A stretch of DNA of 64,000 nt from Paramecium octaurelia (taxonomy: Eukaryota > Ciliophora > Oligohymenophorea > Peniculida > Parameciidae), in NCBI GenBank assembly GCA_905182995.1, contig CAJJDP010000139.1, positions 231,893-295,892 on the forward strand, in the 5' to 3' direction. The notes beneath the pieces are model-generated. The model was not told where the DNA came from, searched no databases, and saw nothing but the letters and a program-made list of their open reading frames with translations. The position numbers and the translations under genes are program-made. This document shows, in pieces, positions 1-11,064 of this stretch (positions are counted from its first letter, which is position 1; each line of letters begins with the position of its first letter).

Positions 1-2659
1 ATAAGTTGAAAGTGCTTTCGGAACACTTGAAGAACATCCAATAAGAATTACTTCACACTTAGGCTTTGGTATCAATTGAATAATATTTAAGATCGACACA
101 AAAAACAAGGAAATTGAAACTGAAGACCATTTGAAATAAATAACAGAAAGATAAATTGGTCGTCTTCAAAATGAAATGACCAAACAATAAAAGATGTATA
201 GTATTCACACACTATTATTTAAGAATGATCGAGTAACAAGAGAGATTGAATGATGTTCAAAATTCCATCTATCGAGGGAATGAGAGATTGGACAAATACA
301 AGATTGAGATGAATTGGAATCAAGAAGAATTGGAATAATGGGTTTTGGCTGCAAGGTAAAAGGAAGAGGACTCTCTGACCATGGAGAAATATAAGAGAGG
401 AGATGAAGCCAAAATTAAAGAACTCAATCTATAGATAGAAAAATTGACTGTTGAAGTTAGCAGGAGACAAAACGAATTGGATAGAGAAATCACAGAAACC
501 TAGACAGCCTAAATCGAATTGGATAAGACAGCAGAAGAATTCAGAAGATAACATGATGAACGTCATAAACTATTTCAACAATGGCAAGAAGTGACAGACA
601 ATATAGCACGAAGAGATCAAGCTATTAGAGATGAATCTGAGAGATATGCTGATATCAAGGCTTAGATAAAAGCAAATCAATAAGATTTAGAGAATCGAAA
701 GTCTTAATTGATGAATGAGAAACAAGAAAATAAATCAGTTGAAGTTCAAAATTAGCAACTTGAGAGAACTATTATTTAATAGAGGTAATCTAACAAAGAC
801 ATTGAATTGGCAATAGATAATCTCAAGGCTGATGTTGAAATTTAAAAGAATCAACTATCTGCTTTTGCTACTGATTTATCCAATAAGAGAAATAAATTGG
901 CCTAGATGTCATAAGAACTTCTCATTAAGAAATAGAGATTGAATAATGCTCAAAAGAAATATGCTAGTGAGAAACAGAAATTGAAGTTGGAAGATATTCA
1001 ACATCAAGAGTTTGAAAAATAGAGGAGCATGGCATCAGATAGATATAAGAACTTGGAAAAGTAAAGGATTGATTTGGATAAGGAAATCAAATTACAGAAG
1101 GAAGTCTTATTCAAAGCTACTCAAGATTTATTTAAATTGAGAGAAAATGAAGCCAATTTATATGGAGAAATACAAGCAAATGTGAGTGCTTGCCGTAATT
1201 ATTAAGCTCATATCAATAAATTAATCTAAGAATTTTAAAGATAATAAGAATTATTGTATAATGCAGAGTATTAGATATAATTGATGGAAAGAAGAGTAGC
1301 AAGAGCCAAAGGAGAACGTACTTTGGAGGAGAAGAAGGATTTGGAAAATGAAATCAAGGAGATTGAGGAGAAGGTCAATTTATAAAAGAAGGAATACAAA
1401 ACTTTATTGTAGAGTTTGAAAAGATTGGATGATGACTTAAGAGGAACAGATAGACAATTGACTGGTACCAAGGCATCATAAACTAAATTGAAATAAACAA
1501 TTGATGAATTAACCTTAGAAAATGATATGACCTATTAGGACTTGAGCAAGATTGTTAAGTCGAAAGAGGAAGTGTTGGTTTAACATGATTTTATGAAGTT
1601 AGAAATACAAAAGATTTAAAAGGTAGTGACAACTGCTGTTGATAAAGTGTTTAACTTAGAGAATCGTAAATATCAATTGGAAATGGCTATGCAAGAGAGG
1701 GAATAGGAGATTTAAGTACATAAAGATGTATTGGTGGCTGAACACAAGGCAGCTGAGGAGGAAAGACACAAGATTGCGGTTGAATTGGCTGAGAGATAAA
1801 ACAGAGTGAAGAATCTCAGAATCAAATATGAATCTTTGGTATAGAAGAACAAATCCTCGAATGGAGAGTAGGACACCTAAAACATAGAGGAGCATTCATA
1901 AGCATATTATATCATTAAGGCCTCGTAAGAAAGAGAGGAATTGCAGAGGAAAGGTGATGAATTGAATGCTGAAATCATCAAGAGAGACTAGGAATTAAAG
2001 GCTTTAGATAACACTCTATCTCATCTTAAGAATAGAAACAGTAAGTATAGGGACAGTTTCTTAAATAAGGGTATCTCTTAGAAAGAAGTGTCTCATAGAG
2101 ATGGACTGGAGGAATAATGTAGAGCAGCATCTGAGAACTTATTTAAGAAGAAAAAGGAATTGCAACGATTGTAATAGGAGATAGATGAGGATATGAGAAG
2201 ATTGACTGAAATATAAAATAGAGTATTAATGATCTTTATTGTAGATTGAAATTCTGGATAATCAAGAGAGGGAAGTGGATATGCAATTCTAAAAGTTGGG
2301 AAAGGAGTTGCAAGACTAGCAAGACAAGATTGATAGAGCTGAGAACATAATGAATTCAAAATTAGCAAAAGTTTAACAAAAAAGAATTGTGCTTGATGAA
2401 TCAAATGCACACATCTCAGCCTTAGAATTGGACATTTAAAATAATTTAAATAAGACACTAAAGACCTGCATTTTGTAACAATTTCTATACTATCAATCTC
2501 TTTAGTAATTTAGTGTAGGAATTTCCAGAAATGCAAGCCATAATAGATGCTGTCTTTTAGGAGAAAAATGTCACTGTTCCTAGCAAACAACCCTCATCTG
2601 TTGGAGTCCCCTCTGTTAGGTCGTCTGTACGTTCAGCTTCTTCTCAGGGCAGAAGATGA
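1..2659 (+). CDS. CCDC39: CCDC39 (FAP59) axonemal ruler protein, 5' end outside the window
   Basis: Long coiled-coil protein of the motile cilium. With CCDC40 it forms the 96-nm ruler along the doublet microtubule that sets where radial spokes, inner dynein arms and the N-DRC dock. About 850 codons are visible in exons 3-68, 92-195, 224-2222, 2245-2474 and 2506-2659, whose sum is a multiple of three. Introns are 23, 28, 22 and 31 bases. I recognise the family from an N-terminal stretch like EHLKNIQQELLHTQ, an IEMNWNQEELEQW-like segment, the AYYIIKASQEREELQRKGDE region, and a C-terminal tail of serines and arginines ending in TGA, as in the human protein. TAA and TAG are used freely as glutamine. 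The start lies upstream of base 1. Confidence 0.92.
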
Positions 2660-2692
2660 TTATGATGATATTAATAAGTAATTAAACAAAAA

Positions 2693-3231
2693 ATGTACCT
2701 TAAAAGTATAACTCGTTTAGAAATGTAATCTCGAATTGATGCACTCAAATAGCATCTTGAGTATGAAAAGTAGATTCACGACAAGGAGTTGAAGCAACTT
2801 AAACTTGATGGATAAAAAGAAGTAAAAATGCTCACATTCTAAAGATTGCAGTACTTTAAGATGAACTAAATTAGTTGAAAGAGATGATTGCAAATGTTGA
2901 ATTCTAATAGTATATCAAAATGAAGAGCGACAATAAGAATTTGATACAAGAGAATACCATTCTGCGTGATATGTTGAGAGCTAGCTAGATTACAGGTTCT
3001 ACAAAAGAAATAGAACTTAAAAGATTGAAATAGAAAATGCATAGATATGATAGTCATTCATTACAATTGAAAAAGGACAGCCAGGTACTGGAATGTAAAT
3101 AATAATAGTCTAAATTCTTGGAAGGTCGAAAATTATCACACCACAGAAATCAAACCCAACCTTCTCTATTGGATTCCACAGCAGAAACGTCAACTAGGTT
3201 GTTGCCAATAAAATTTAAGATTAATTAATGA
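2693..3231 (+). CDS. Small coiled-coil protein, function unknown
   Basis: ATG at 2693 leads, after removal of a 23-base intron at 2822-2844, to a 171-residue protein ending at TGA 3229-3231; the exon lengths are a multiple of three. The sequence is rich in Lys, Glu and Gln with a heptad-like pattern through about residue 110, then a Ser/Thr-rich tail. No signal peptide or membrane segment. It starts 33 bases after the CCDC39 stop on the same strand, so it may be a separate small gene or, less likely, an alternative tail of that transcript. I do not recognise a family. Its 3' end overlaps the end of the convergent gene on the other strand by about 42 bases if that gene runs to its first in-frame TGA. 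Confidence 0.65.
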
Positions 3232-4578
3232 TAACTTAATATTCATCTCTAAGAATTTATTCTTCCTTTCTATATTCTCTATATTTCTTTCAATTTCAAT
3301 TATTTGAATAACTAAACTAAAAATTTTAATTACATCCTATTTTTATTATAAATTTGTGCAATCTATGTCTGGAGATAATGACTTTGAATTTTAAATCATA
3401 AGCTTTGATTTAATAAAGTTTTCAACCTTCTATTCAAAGCAAGTCCCCCTCTCCAATTATGAAGATCTTTGAGTAAATTGTTTCTTAACACAATTCGATT
3501 CTAAATTTTATTGCGAATTGCTGATGCTGGTGTTGGAAGGAACTGTCTATTTGTTCGTTAAATTGAAGAAGAAGGACTACTAGGAATTCCTTCTGGAAGT
3601 ATTTGCATGATTACTTTAAAACACTCTTTTTGGTTATTAAGAAGACACAGTAAATTGATCATCAGATCTTAATTACTTTAATAACTTCTTGTAAATCTTC
3701 TGCGAGTCCTCCTCTGGTTGAGCAGACAGTCTCTTCTTCTAAAAAATTGTCTATTTCTAATCATGCAAATTAGTCATCGCTCTCTACCTCAATCTTGATG
3801 TACTTGATTCTTGAAGATTGCTAATTGATTCGATCTTATCAAGTGATTTGACCTGATGGAGTCTCACAATGTCTTCAATTGAGGGAAAAGCTTTGAATTC
3901 TTACAAAAGAGAGGGTTTAGAGTTGTCCTAATCGAGAAGGTGAAATAACTTTTATCCAGCTACTTCAACATATAATTTGGGCTGATTGCTTTTTTGTTAT
4001 GTTTCCTCTTTTAATTTACTCAATTCTTAAGTCAACCTCTCTGAATTTAATTTTGAGAATTCAAACCTTTGCATAGTAAGCTTGTCTCTTTCTGAAGTCT
4101 ACACTCTTAAATCGACAGGATTGTTATTTTTCAAATGAAAACTATTATCTTGTTTATTAGCAATATCAATAGTAAAACCAGAACCTAAATCAAACTTAGC
4201 CTCAGCTGCTCCATTATACCATCCGTTAATTGCTCCAGATAGCAATTTATTCGTCTTCATGATTCTATAATCAGCAGGACCATCAAATTTTCTAGTACTA
4301 TCAATTTTACACAGTCTTCGCATTCCAAATTGTAAAGCTGTCTTTCTGTCTACATTCTAAGTTGTGGAAGAATGAAGTAACTTACATTCTCCTTCAAAAA
4401 GAGGAAATGTATTGCTCTATCAATTGGAGCAGGATCAGTTGGTCTCTCTTTGAACTTCGAGCATTATCCAAAAAAGGCCACCTTTGCTTATTTGCATCAG
4501 ATATACTTCTTCTTTTGCTGCTACTTTCAACGCATCCTCATAATTCATTCTTTTCCTCGTAGGAGCTTTTTTTTTCAT
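3190..4578 (-). CDS. Unknown protein with compact N-terminal region and charged C-terminus
   Basis: The ATG at 4578-4576 opens with a basic stretch (MKKKAPTRKRMNYEDAL). Two introns, 4482-4506 (25 bases) and 4357-4385 (29 bases), keep the frame open to TGA at 3190-3192; the total closes at 445 codons. Residues about 25-110 look folded (RPTDPAPIDRAIHF, then FDGPADYRIMKTNKLLSG and an INGWYNGAAEAKFDLGSGF stretch); the rest is Ser/Gln/Lys rich with a coiled-coil-like end. I recognise no family. The last 60 codons are AT-rich and run into the convergent gene, so the true stop may come earlier through an undetected 3' intron. Confidence 0.6.
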
Positions 4579-5560
4579 TTAATAAAAATATGAGTTCAGA
4601 GTATGGTACCCTAAATATATCAAAGAACACAATCTAAAAAGGATTCCAAATCCCTCTTAAATATTGGTTTAACTGGACCTAACCAAAATCAAAAGGTTCT
4701 CCATTTTCCTTAATATCTGCTACTCTAGCTTCATGAGTAAAAGAAGGTTGGATCAATTAATGTTACGTGATTATTTTCAAAGGGATATTACTGTATACCG
4801 TGTAATCTATATTCTACCTTGGTATCTTGTATATATAAATCATAATTATAAACTTAAGGTGTATATCTCAATTAAAATGTAATTTTTATTCAATAGTAAT
4901 TTTAAAATTAAATTTGACTGAATTCACTAGTCTCCAGCATCGCCAGATGATAATTTCGATAATTGTCACATAAAACTAGTATTTAAATTAATGGGAGAAA
5001 AATCATCTGATTTGTAATGGAGATTTTAATAAGCCAATTACATATTAGATGATTCAAAAAAATTAATATCATGAGTAATATCTTTTATGTACTTAGCTTT
5101 TTATTTGTAAACTTATAACAATCATTCTTAATCTTTTGATCTCTTTTATCATTTCGCAAAGATTTCTATTAAGAATTTCTTGAATTATTAATCTTAACTC
5201 GAGACTTCTTGATTCCGAATTGTTTTCAGCCAAATAAATATTATGACCTACATTACAGAATCAATATTTGATTTCCTTAGTTTCTTAAAAAATCCAAATT
5301 ATGCTCAATTAATTGAATGTTGATATAAATGAGATTTAGTGTTACTCTATGAGGTATATAGATTCAGTAAGAAATAGCAAATTAATTCGCTATAAATAAG
5401 ATGATGCTTAAATACTGAAAACCTTCAAATATCCCAACCAAATCATCTTACTGTTACAAATATGGATATCTTAAAAATATTTCTGCATCTCCAAAATAAA
5501 TGTTTCCATCATCATTCCAGAAAGATAAATATTTTTGAAATATTAGAATGTTCCCTGAAA
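4538..5560 (-). other. Possible gene or decayed gene, exon structure unresolved
   Basis: Three coding-like stretches lie on this strand. One at about 4540-4855 reads as an open frame with glutamine TAA/TAG and a protein-like end (GEPFDFGQVQLNQYL, then WNPFQIVFFDIFRVPYSEL). One at about 5090-5240 is charged (ESRSLELRLIIQEIL). One at about 5400-5540 reads WNDDGNIYFGDAEIFLRYPY. In-frame TGAs fall between them and I could not find introns that join all three. It overlaps the start of the gene downstream by about 41 bases. It could be a real gene with badly placed introns or a decaying copy. Part of it lies inside the duplicated block at 4915-6261. Confidence 0.3.
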
Positions 5561-6261
5561 AAAAATAGAACATTAAAAATATTTGAATTCAAACTCCTCT
5601 AAGATAATTTCATATTATACAAATATAATTTCATATTATAGAAATATAATAAGTAATATAAAATTCAGGTTAGTTTAGGTTATCTTCCAACATTTGCTTT
5701 TGATTAAGGATTGTGGAAAGTAATAGTGTCTCAATAATCTAGGTTACAAGATTTGATATATATATACCTGGCAAGTAATTAAATAAGAACAATAATCATT
5801 TAAACTTTATATAGAATGTTTATGTATGCAAGTAACAACTAGTTATAGTAATGTAATTAAATTCATTTCATAGAAGTGTTGCAATTGAATGGGTGTAAAA
5901 TGATCTAATTTATAGTTAATAATGATTTAATTAGAATATATTAATTTTCATGAATTTTATAAAAAGTTCTAGAAAATTCTCATTGCTAAAAATAATATCA
6001 ATAATCGCCTTTAATGTATTTTATTATACTTCCTTAATTTATCTCTTGTAAAATCAATCTTACTGATGGAGTACACACTTTTCCTCACTATTTACCATTA
6101 AAAATAAATATTTTTAAGGTATTTAAAGTGAATAAATGTTCTTTGCCATTATAAATTTTAATAAATACTTGCTTAATATGAAATCTGAGTGTTTATACAA
6201 TTCAAATCGAGATTCTTTGTTAAAAAGTCAACTACATAAAAAAAAAAGACAAACATTTACC
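4915..6261. repeat. Exact direct repeat 1, left copy (1347 bases)
   Basis: This block is repeated without any difference I could see at 6263-7609, an offset of 1348, with a single N at 6262 between the two. An N exactly between two identical blocks is what a scaffolder leaves when two contigs overlap at their ends but are not merged. I read it as one genomic copy. The right end of this copy holds the first 84 bases of the tail-anchored gene (6178-6261), cut off by the N. Confidence 0.9.
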
Positions 6262-6262
6262 N

Positions 6263-7609
6263 TGACTGAATTCACTAGTCTCCAGCATCGCCAGATGATA
6301 ATTTCGATAATTGTCACATAAAACTAGTATTTAAATTAATGGGAGAAAAATCATCTGATTTGTAATGGAGATTTTAATAAGCCAATTACATATTAGATGA
6401 TTCAAAAAAATTAATATCATGAGTAATATCTTTTATGTACTTAGCTTTTTATTTGTAAACTTATAACAATCATTCTTAATCTTTTGATCTCTTTTATCAT
6501 TTCGCAAAGATTTCTATTAAGAATTTCTTGAATTATTAATCTTAACTCGAGACTTCTTGATTCCGAATTGTTTTCAGCCAAATAAATATTATGACCTACA
6601 TTACAGAATCAATATTTGATTTCCTTAGTTTCTTAAAAAATCCAAATTATGCTCAATTAATTGAATGTTGATATAAATGAGATTTAGTGTTACTCTATGA
6701 GGTATATAGATTCAGTAAGAAATAGCAAATTAATTCGCTATAAATAAGATGATGCTTAAATACTGAAAACCTTCAAATATCCCAACCAAATCATCTTACT
6801 GTTACAAATATGGATATCTTAAAAATATTTCTGCATCTCCAAAATAAATGTTTCCATCATCATTCCAGAAAGATAAATATTTTTGAAATATTAGAATGTT
6901 CCCTGAAAAAAAATAGAACATTAAAAATATTTGAATTCAAACTCCTCTAAGATAATTTCATATTATACAAATATAATTTCATATTATAGAAATATAATAA
7001 GTAATATAAAATTCAGGTTAGTTTAGGTTATCTTCCAACATTTGCTTTTGATTAAGGATTGTGGAAAGTAATAGTGTCTCAATAATCTAGGTTACAAGAT
7101 TTGATATATATATACCTGGCAAGTAATTAAATAAGAACAATAATCATTTAAACTTTATATAGAATGTTTATGTATGCAAGTAACAACTAGTTATAGTAAT
7201 GTAATTAAATTCATTTCATAGAAGTGTTGCAATTGAATGGGTGTAAAATGATCTAATTTATAGTTAATAATGATTTAATTAGAATATATTAATTTTCATG
7301 AATTTTATAAAAAGTTCTAGAAAATTCTCATTGCTAAAAATAATATCAATAATCGCCTTTAATGTATTTTATTATACTTCCTTAATTTATCTCTTGTAAA
7401 ATCAATCTTACTGATGGAGTACACACTTTTCCTCACTATTTACCATTAAAAATAAATATTTTTAAGGTATTTAAAGTGAATAAATGTTCTTTGCCATTAT
7501 AAATTTTAATAAATACTTGCTTAATATGAAATCTGAGTGTTTATACAATTCAAATCGAGATTCTTTGTTAAAAAGTCAACTACATAAAAAAAAAAGACAA
7601 ACATTTACC
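6263..7609. repeat. Exact direct repeat 1, right copy (1347 bases)
   Basis: Second copy of the block at 4915-6261. This copy runs straight into the rest of the tail-anchored gene, so it is the one with the intact right flank, while the left copy has the intact left flank. Apart from the start of that gene at 7526 the content is AT-rich with no complete gene, including two near-palindromic runs of alternating A and T. Confidence 0.9.
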
Positions 7610-7993
7610 TAATATACCACTAATTCTGAAACGAAGGAGGAATTCATGAGCAGATAAAAGATTTACGAGAAATTATATAAATCCTATTAGTATAAGGAAT
7701 CAATCCAAAAGGAATTAAAGTAATAAAATCCAACTAAAGAAGGAGATGGAATTAAAAACTAGATTCTTCAAAAAAGAGAAATTTATGCAAACTATTTCAT
7801 ATATAAAGACAATCAATTAGAGCAACAATAGAGATCAATTGAAACAATAGCTGAGTTTCTAAGGAACTAGAAGAAACTTGCTATGGATAAATAAGTTCCA
7901 ATTGAATGCAAATAGAAATAATATAACTTACTAATGATCCTAGTGATTGCCCTACCTATCTTATGCATCTTGACAGTTTTAGCGGAGCTTTGA
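7526..7993 (+). CDS. Small tail-anchored membrane protein, family member A
   Basis: An intronless frame of 155 residues from ATG 7526 to TGA 7991-7993. It is hydrophilic and rich in Lys, Gln and Glu, with one hydrophobic stretch at the very end (about residues 133-155, LLMILVIALPILCILTVLAEL), so it should be a tail-anchored protein facing the cytosol. A second ATG lies 42 bases upstream in frame, but the bases between are AT-rich like intergenic DNA, so I prefer 7526. It has a clear paralog at 28059-28517, sharing an RQKIYEKLY-like block, an LRNQKK block and the C-terminal anchor. The layout resembles SNAREs but I see no SNARE layer pattern I would trust. The first 84 bases also appear at 6178-6261 in the duplicated block. 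Confidence 0.75.
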
Positions 7994-8464
7994 AGATTAA
8001 TATATATAAAGTTATATATCTATAATAATTATTTATTTCTAAATTAATTTTTAATCAAAAAAGCCCTTATAAAAAGAGAATTTTAATAAAATGAATTATT
8101 GAAAAGAGTTGTTCAATATCTAAATAATTTAATTTTTTGGCTCTATTTGTTTTTTGCATGTGAAAACTATCATTCAGCATTTGTGGGTCCCAAAGTTTTA
8201 AATCTAGTTAATTGAATTTATTCTTTTATGAGTCAACCATAATTTAATAAACAAAATTAAAAAAATAAGTTTATTAACCTAGAATCAAATGTTAATTTTA
8301 ATTTTATGCTTAAATCAATTAAAATATTTAAATTGAAATAAAAGATATCACCTTGATACAACTTAGAACACGGGTTAAATGGTTGAGTTGTAGTATTTAA
8401 GATAATAAAAACTATTATTAATTTGAAATCAAGAAAACTCTTTATTAAAGAAAACATAAACACA
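7994..8464. other. Intergenic, AT-rich
   Basis: About 470 bases between the stop of the tail-anchored gene and the stop of the HflX-type gene. It is strongly AT-rich. A 68-codon reverse frame exists here but its composition is that of non-coding DNA and it has no partner motif. I see no gene. Confidence 0.6.
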
Positions 8465-10313
8465 TCATTTCCAATTTGAAGGAGGCATGCCTTTATTTTT
8501 TTTAACTCTCATTTCAGGTTAAAATGTTGCTATGTATCTATTGTAAGTGACTTCATCCAAGATGACATCGTATTCAATTATTGTTGGATCTCCTTTCTTG
8601 ATGGGAGGTATTTACATTTCATTCTTAACTCCTGAAATGTTACCATTCTCATATAGCCATTTAAGTCTTTCAAAGTGCTGGTCTATATTATATCTAATTC
8701 TGTATAATTTCTTATTCAAAATTTGATTAGATTTTTCCTCCATAACTTAAAGCAACTTTTTGATATTCATATTCATCAATGCACTTATAGGCACGATTGG
8801 ATAATCCTAAGATTCAATAAACTCATGATCTATGGGGTAGTTCATCAAATCGATTTTATTCCATACTTCAATCTAAATTAATAGTAGGACATACCATTTT
8901 CTTATTGTAGAAATCTTGATTAAATCCTAATTCCTTAAGGACATCAAGGACTACTTATTTTTATTACTCTGTGCAAGGATGAGAGATATCTCTAATGTGT
9001 AATACAATATCGGCATCTTCTACTTCCTCAAGAGTAGACTTAAAGGATTCTACTAAATCATGTGGAAGATCTGTAATGAATCCAATGGTATCTAGCATAA
9101 TTGCTTTCTACCCAGAGGCTAATCTAATAGATTTTGATGTTGTATCTAAAGTCTAAAAGAGTAAGTCTTTACTCTAGACTACATCCTTTTGTAATATACA
9201 GTTCAATAATTAAGACTTACCAGCATTAGTGTATCCAATCAATGCGATTCTGGGAACTGTGTGAATGAGCTTCTTGCGTTTAATTTTGGATCTTTATAAA
9301 CATTCTTCTTCAATCAGTTTTTTGACTTTAGCAATTCTATCGTCTATAAGTCTTCTTTATAATTGTAGTTCGCTCTCTCCTGATCCACTCATTTTACCTA
9401 AGGCTCTTCTTTGCTTGGCTGATACAACTTCAACATACACCTCCTTAGCCATCATGAGATCTCCTTTGAAGATAGATGAGAGTGATACAAAGGCACTTCC
9501 ACTTCTTACTAATTTAGTTTTTGCAAATTTAAGAAACGACAATTCGATCTATAATCTAGAAACACCTTGGGTGGATCTTTTGGCAAATATCTATAAAATC
9601 ATAGTGAATCGATCAAACACTTTTACAGAGAGACCTTCAAATTCACTATCGGAATCAATTTCATCTGGTATATTTTCGGTGCTTTCATTATTGTCATTGA
9701 TGTCATCCTTAATGGCAGATGTTATTTCTCCTTTTGAATATTGAGTCCATAGTTTTTCTAGGTTTCTAGTTTATAAGGATGTTAATTCATGGTTTATAAA
9801 GACTGCATTAATTCGTTTGGATTGAATGTGTTATCCCAACATGGCGAGTTTACCTTTTGTAAAGAATGTGATTGAATGAATTCGAGGTACTTTGACAAGT
9901 GATGATTTTGCAATTGAATTTCTGATAATTTTATTTCTCCATTCATGACCTAGATCATCTTCATTGATGTGGAAATCTTGTGGTTTATTTTATTGTTGTG
10001 ATTGATCTCCTTAGTCTTCTTAATCTTCATCTATTTTGCCTTGACTTCTTCTGATATCTTGAGTGTATTCCTGTTTCCAGAAAGGTCCTTATTCTAGAGT
10101 CCAATTCAAGGATTTTGATAAGCCTATTGCTTCCTCAGCCAGATACAATTCCAATTCAGGTCCTTTGTTGGGATAGAAGACTGGATGTAAGACCATACAA
10201 TTAACGGGCTGCGAAGTGAGTTGTTACTTGGAGGGAGTAGGTTTTGCCAAATCGAGGGTTTCTTTGGAGAACCTATACTTAGCAATGATGTTACTTAATC
10301 TCTTGATCAGCAT
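8465..10313 (-). CDS. HflX/GTPBP6-family GTPase
   Basis: Ribosome-associated GTPase of the HflX family; eukaryotic members such as GTPBP6 act on mitochondrial ribosomes. One 22-base intron at 8873-8894; the total closes at 608 residues. Visible motifs: the HflX-type helical segment before the G domain (QRRALGKMSGSGESELQL, then RRLIDDRIAKVKK), G1 as GYTNAGKSQ, G3 as DTIGF followed by ITDLPHDLVESF, G4 as NKID, and G5 near PISAL. The N-terminal 200 residues are Gln and Ser rich and poorly conserved; a basic start (MLIKRLSN) would fit an organelle-targeting peptide. The residue after GKS is Gln (TAA) where most relatives have Thr or Ser. The start codon lies 10 bases from the start of the divergent zinc-finger gene. 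Confidence 0.9.
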
Positions 10314-10323
10314 ATATTAATTA
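10314..10323. promoter_or_regulatory. 10-base divergent gap between two start codons
   Basis: The ATG of the HflX-type gene (10313-10311, reverse) and the ATG of the C2HC zinc-finger gene (10324-10326, forward) are separated by 10 bases. Both starts are supported by open, conserved reading frames. If right, each 5' leader must lie inside the other gene's coding DNA, or the leaders are nearly absent, and the two promoters must overlap. Confidence 0.5.
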
Positions 10324-11034
10324 ATGAACAAATTAAAATTTCCTACTGATAACGAGAATAATGAGTTCTTTGACGAGGATGCCATTTCCAAGTCAACTAT
10401 TTAAGCAGTGAATAATTCATTCGACAAAGAACAATTGGACGAATAAATTGAAAGACCCTTCACTCCTGTGGATGCTTAAATAGAGATGATACCGAAGGAA
10501 CAGTGTCCTCATTGCAAACGCCAATTCTTCGAGGGTCGTTTAACATTACACTTACGTAGTTGTACAGCTCAACATCCATTTGTAAAAAAATCCAAGAAAT
10601 AAAAAACATAAGAATTGCACACACAGCCCACCTTATTGCCATGTCCATATTGTCATAAGAAATATAGAAATCTAAAGGCACACACATGTTAAGCGAGAAC
10701 GAAAGCATTGGACAAATACAAAGTGGTCGCTTAGATAAATGAAGAAGAAGAGGCAGATGAAACTTTGATCTAGGAACTCTCCTCGAGTCAACCATCATTT
10801 CTACCCAAAATAAAACAAAGAGTTGAAAGCATATTATCACGTTCAGTGCCCATAGCCAAGTGTCCCCAATGTTAGAAGACATTTGAACAGAAAGCATATG
10901 AAAAGCATATCACTCTCTGCATACGTATGAACAGTGGAAATAAATTCCAACGTAGTATCTTCTGCACTAATTGTGGCAATAAATTCGCCAACAATCACAA
11001 ATACTGTGGTTCATGTGGTAAAAAAAGACTATGA
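10324..11034 (+). CDS. C2HC-type zinc-finger protein (ZC2HC1-like)
   Basis: Intronless 236-residue protein from ATG 10324 to TGA 11032-11034. After about 50 acidic and polar residues come three short zinc fingers: CPHC...LHLRSC (a C2HC finger), CPYC...LKAHTC, and CPQC...EKHITLC, then a C-terminal double CxxC module (CTNC...CGSC) ending in KKRL. This is the arrangement of the ZC2HC1 / C2HC-castor-like family, whose role is poorly known; some members are linked to cilia. A long frame on the opposite strand at 10460-10897 is its shadow. It shares a very short divergent promoter with the HflX-type gene. Confidence 0.85.
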
Positions 11035-11064
11035 TAATTATATAATGACAATTTGTTTTTATTC

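Noticed and set aside
4915-7609. True recent tandem duplication
   Set aside because: A single N exactly between identical copies, seen three times with near-equal lengths, is better explained by unmerged contig overlap.
8257-8463. 68-codon reverse frame before the HflX-type gene end
   Set aside because: Composition matches AT-rich spacer and there is no motif or neighbour support.
9265-9744. 159-codon forward frame inside the HflX-type GTPase gene
   Set aside because: It is antisense to the conserved GTPase frame and its sequence is Ser/Leu noise.
10460-10897. 145-codon reverse frame opposite the C2HC zinc-finger gene
   Set aside because: It is the shadow of the forward gene, whose Cys/His motifs are unmistakable; the reverse product has no sensible features.
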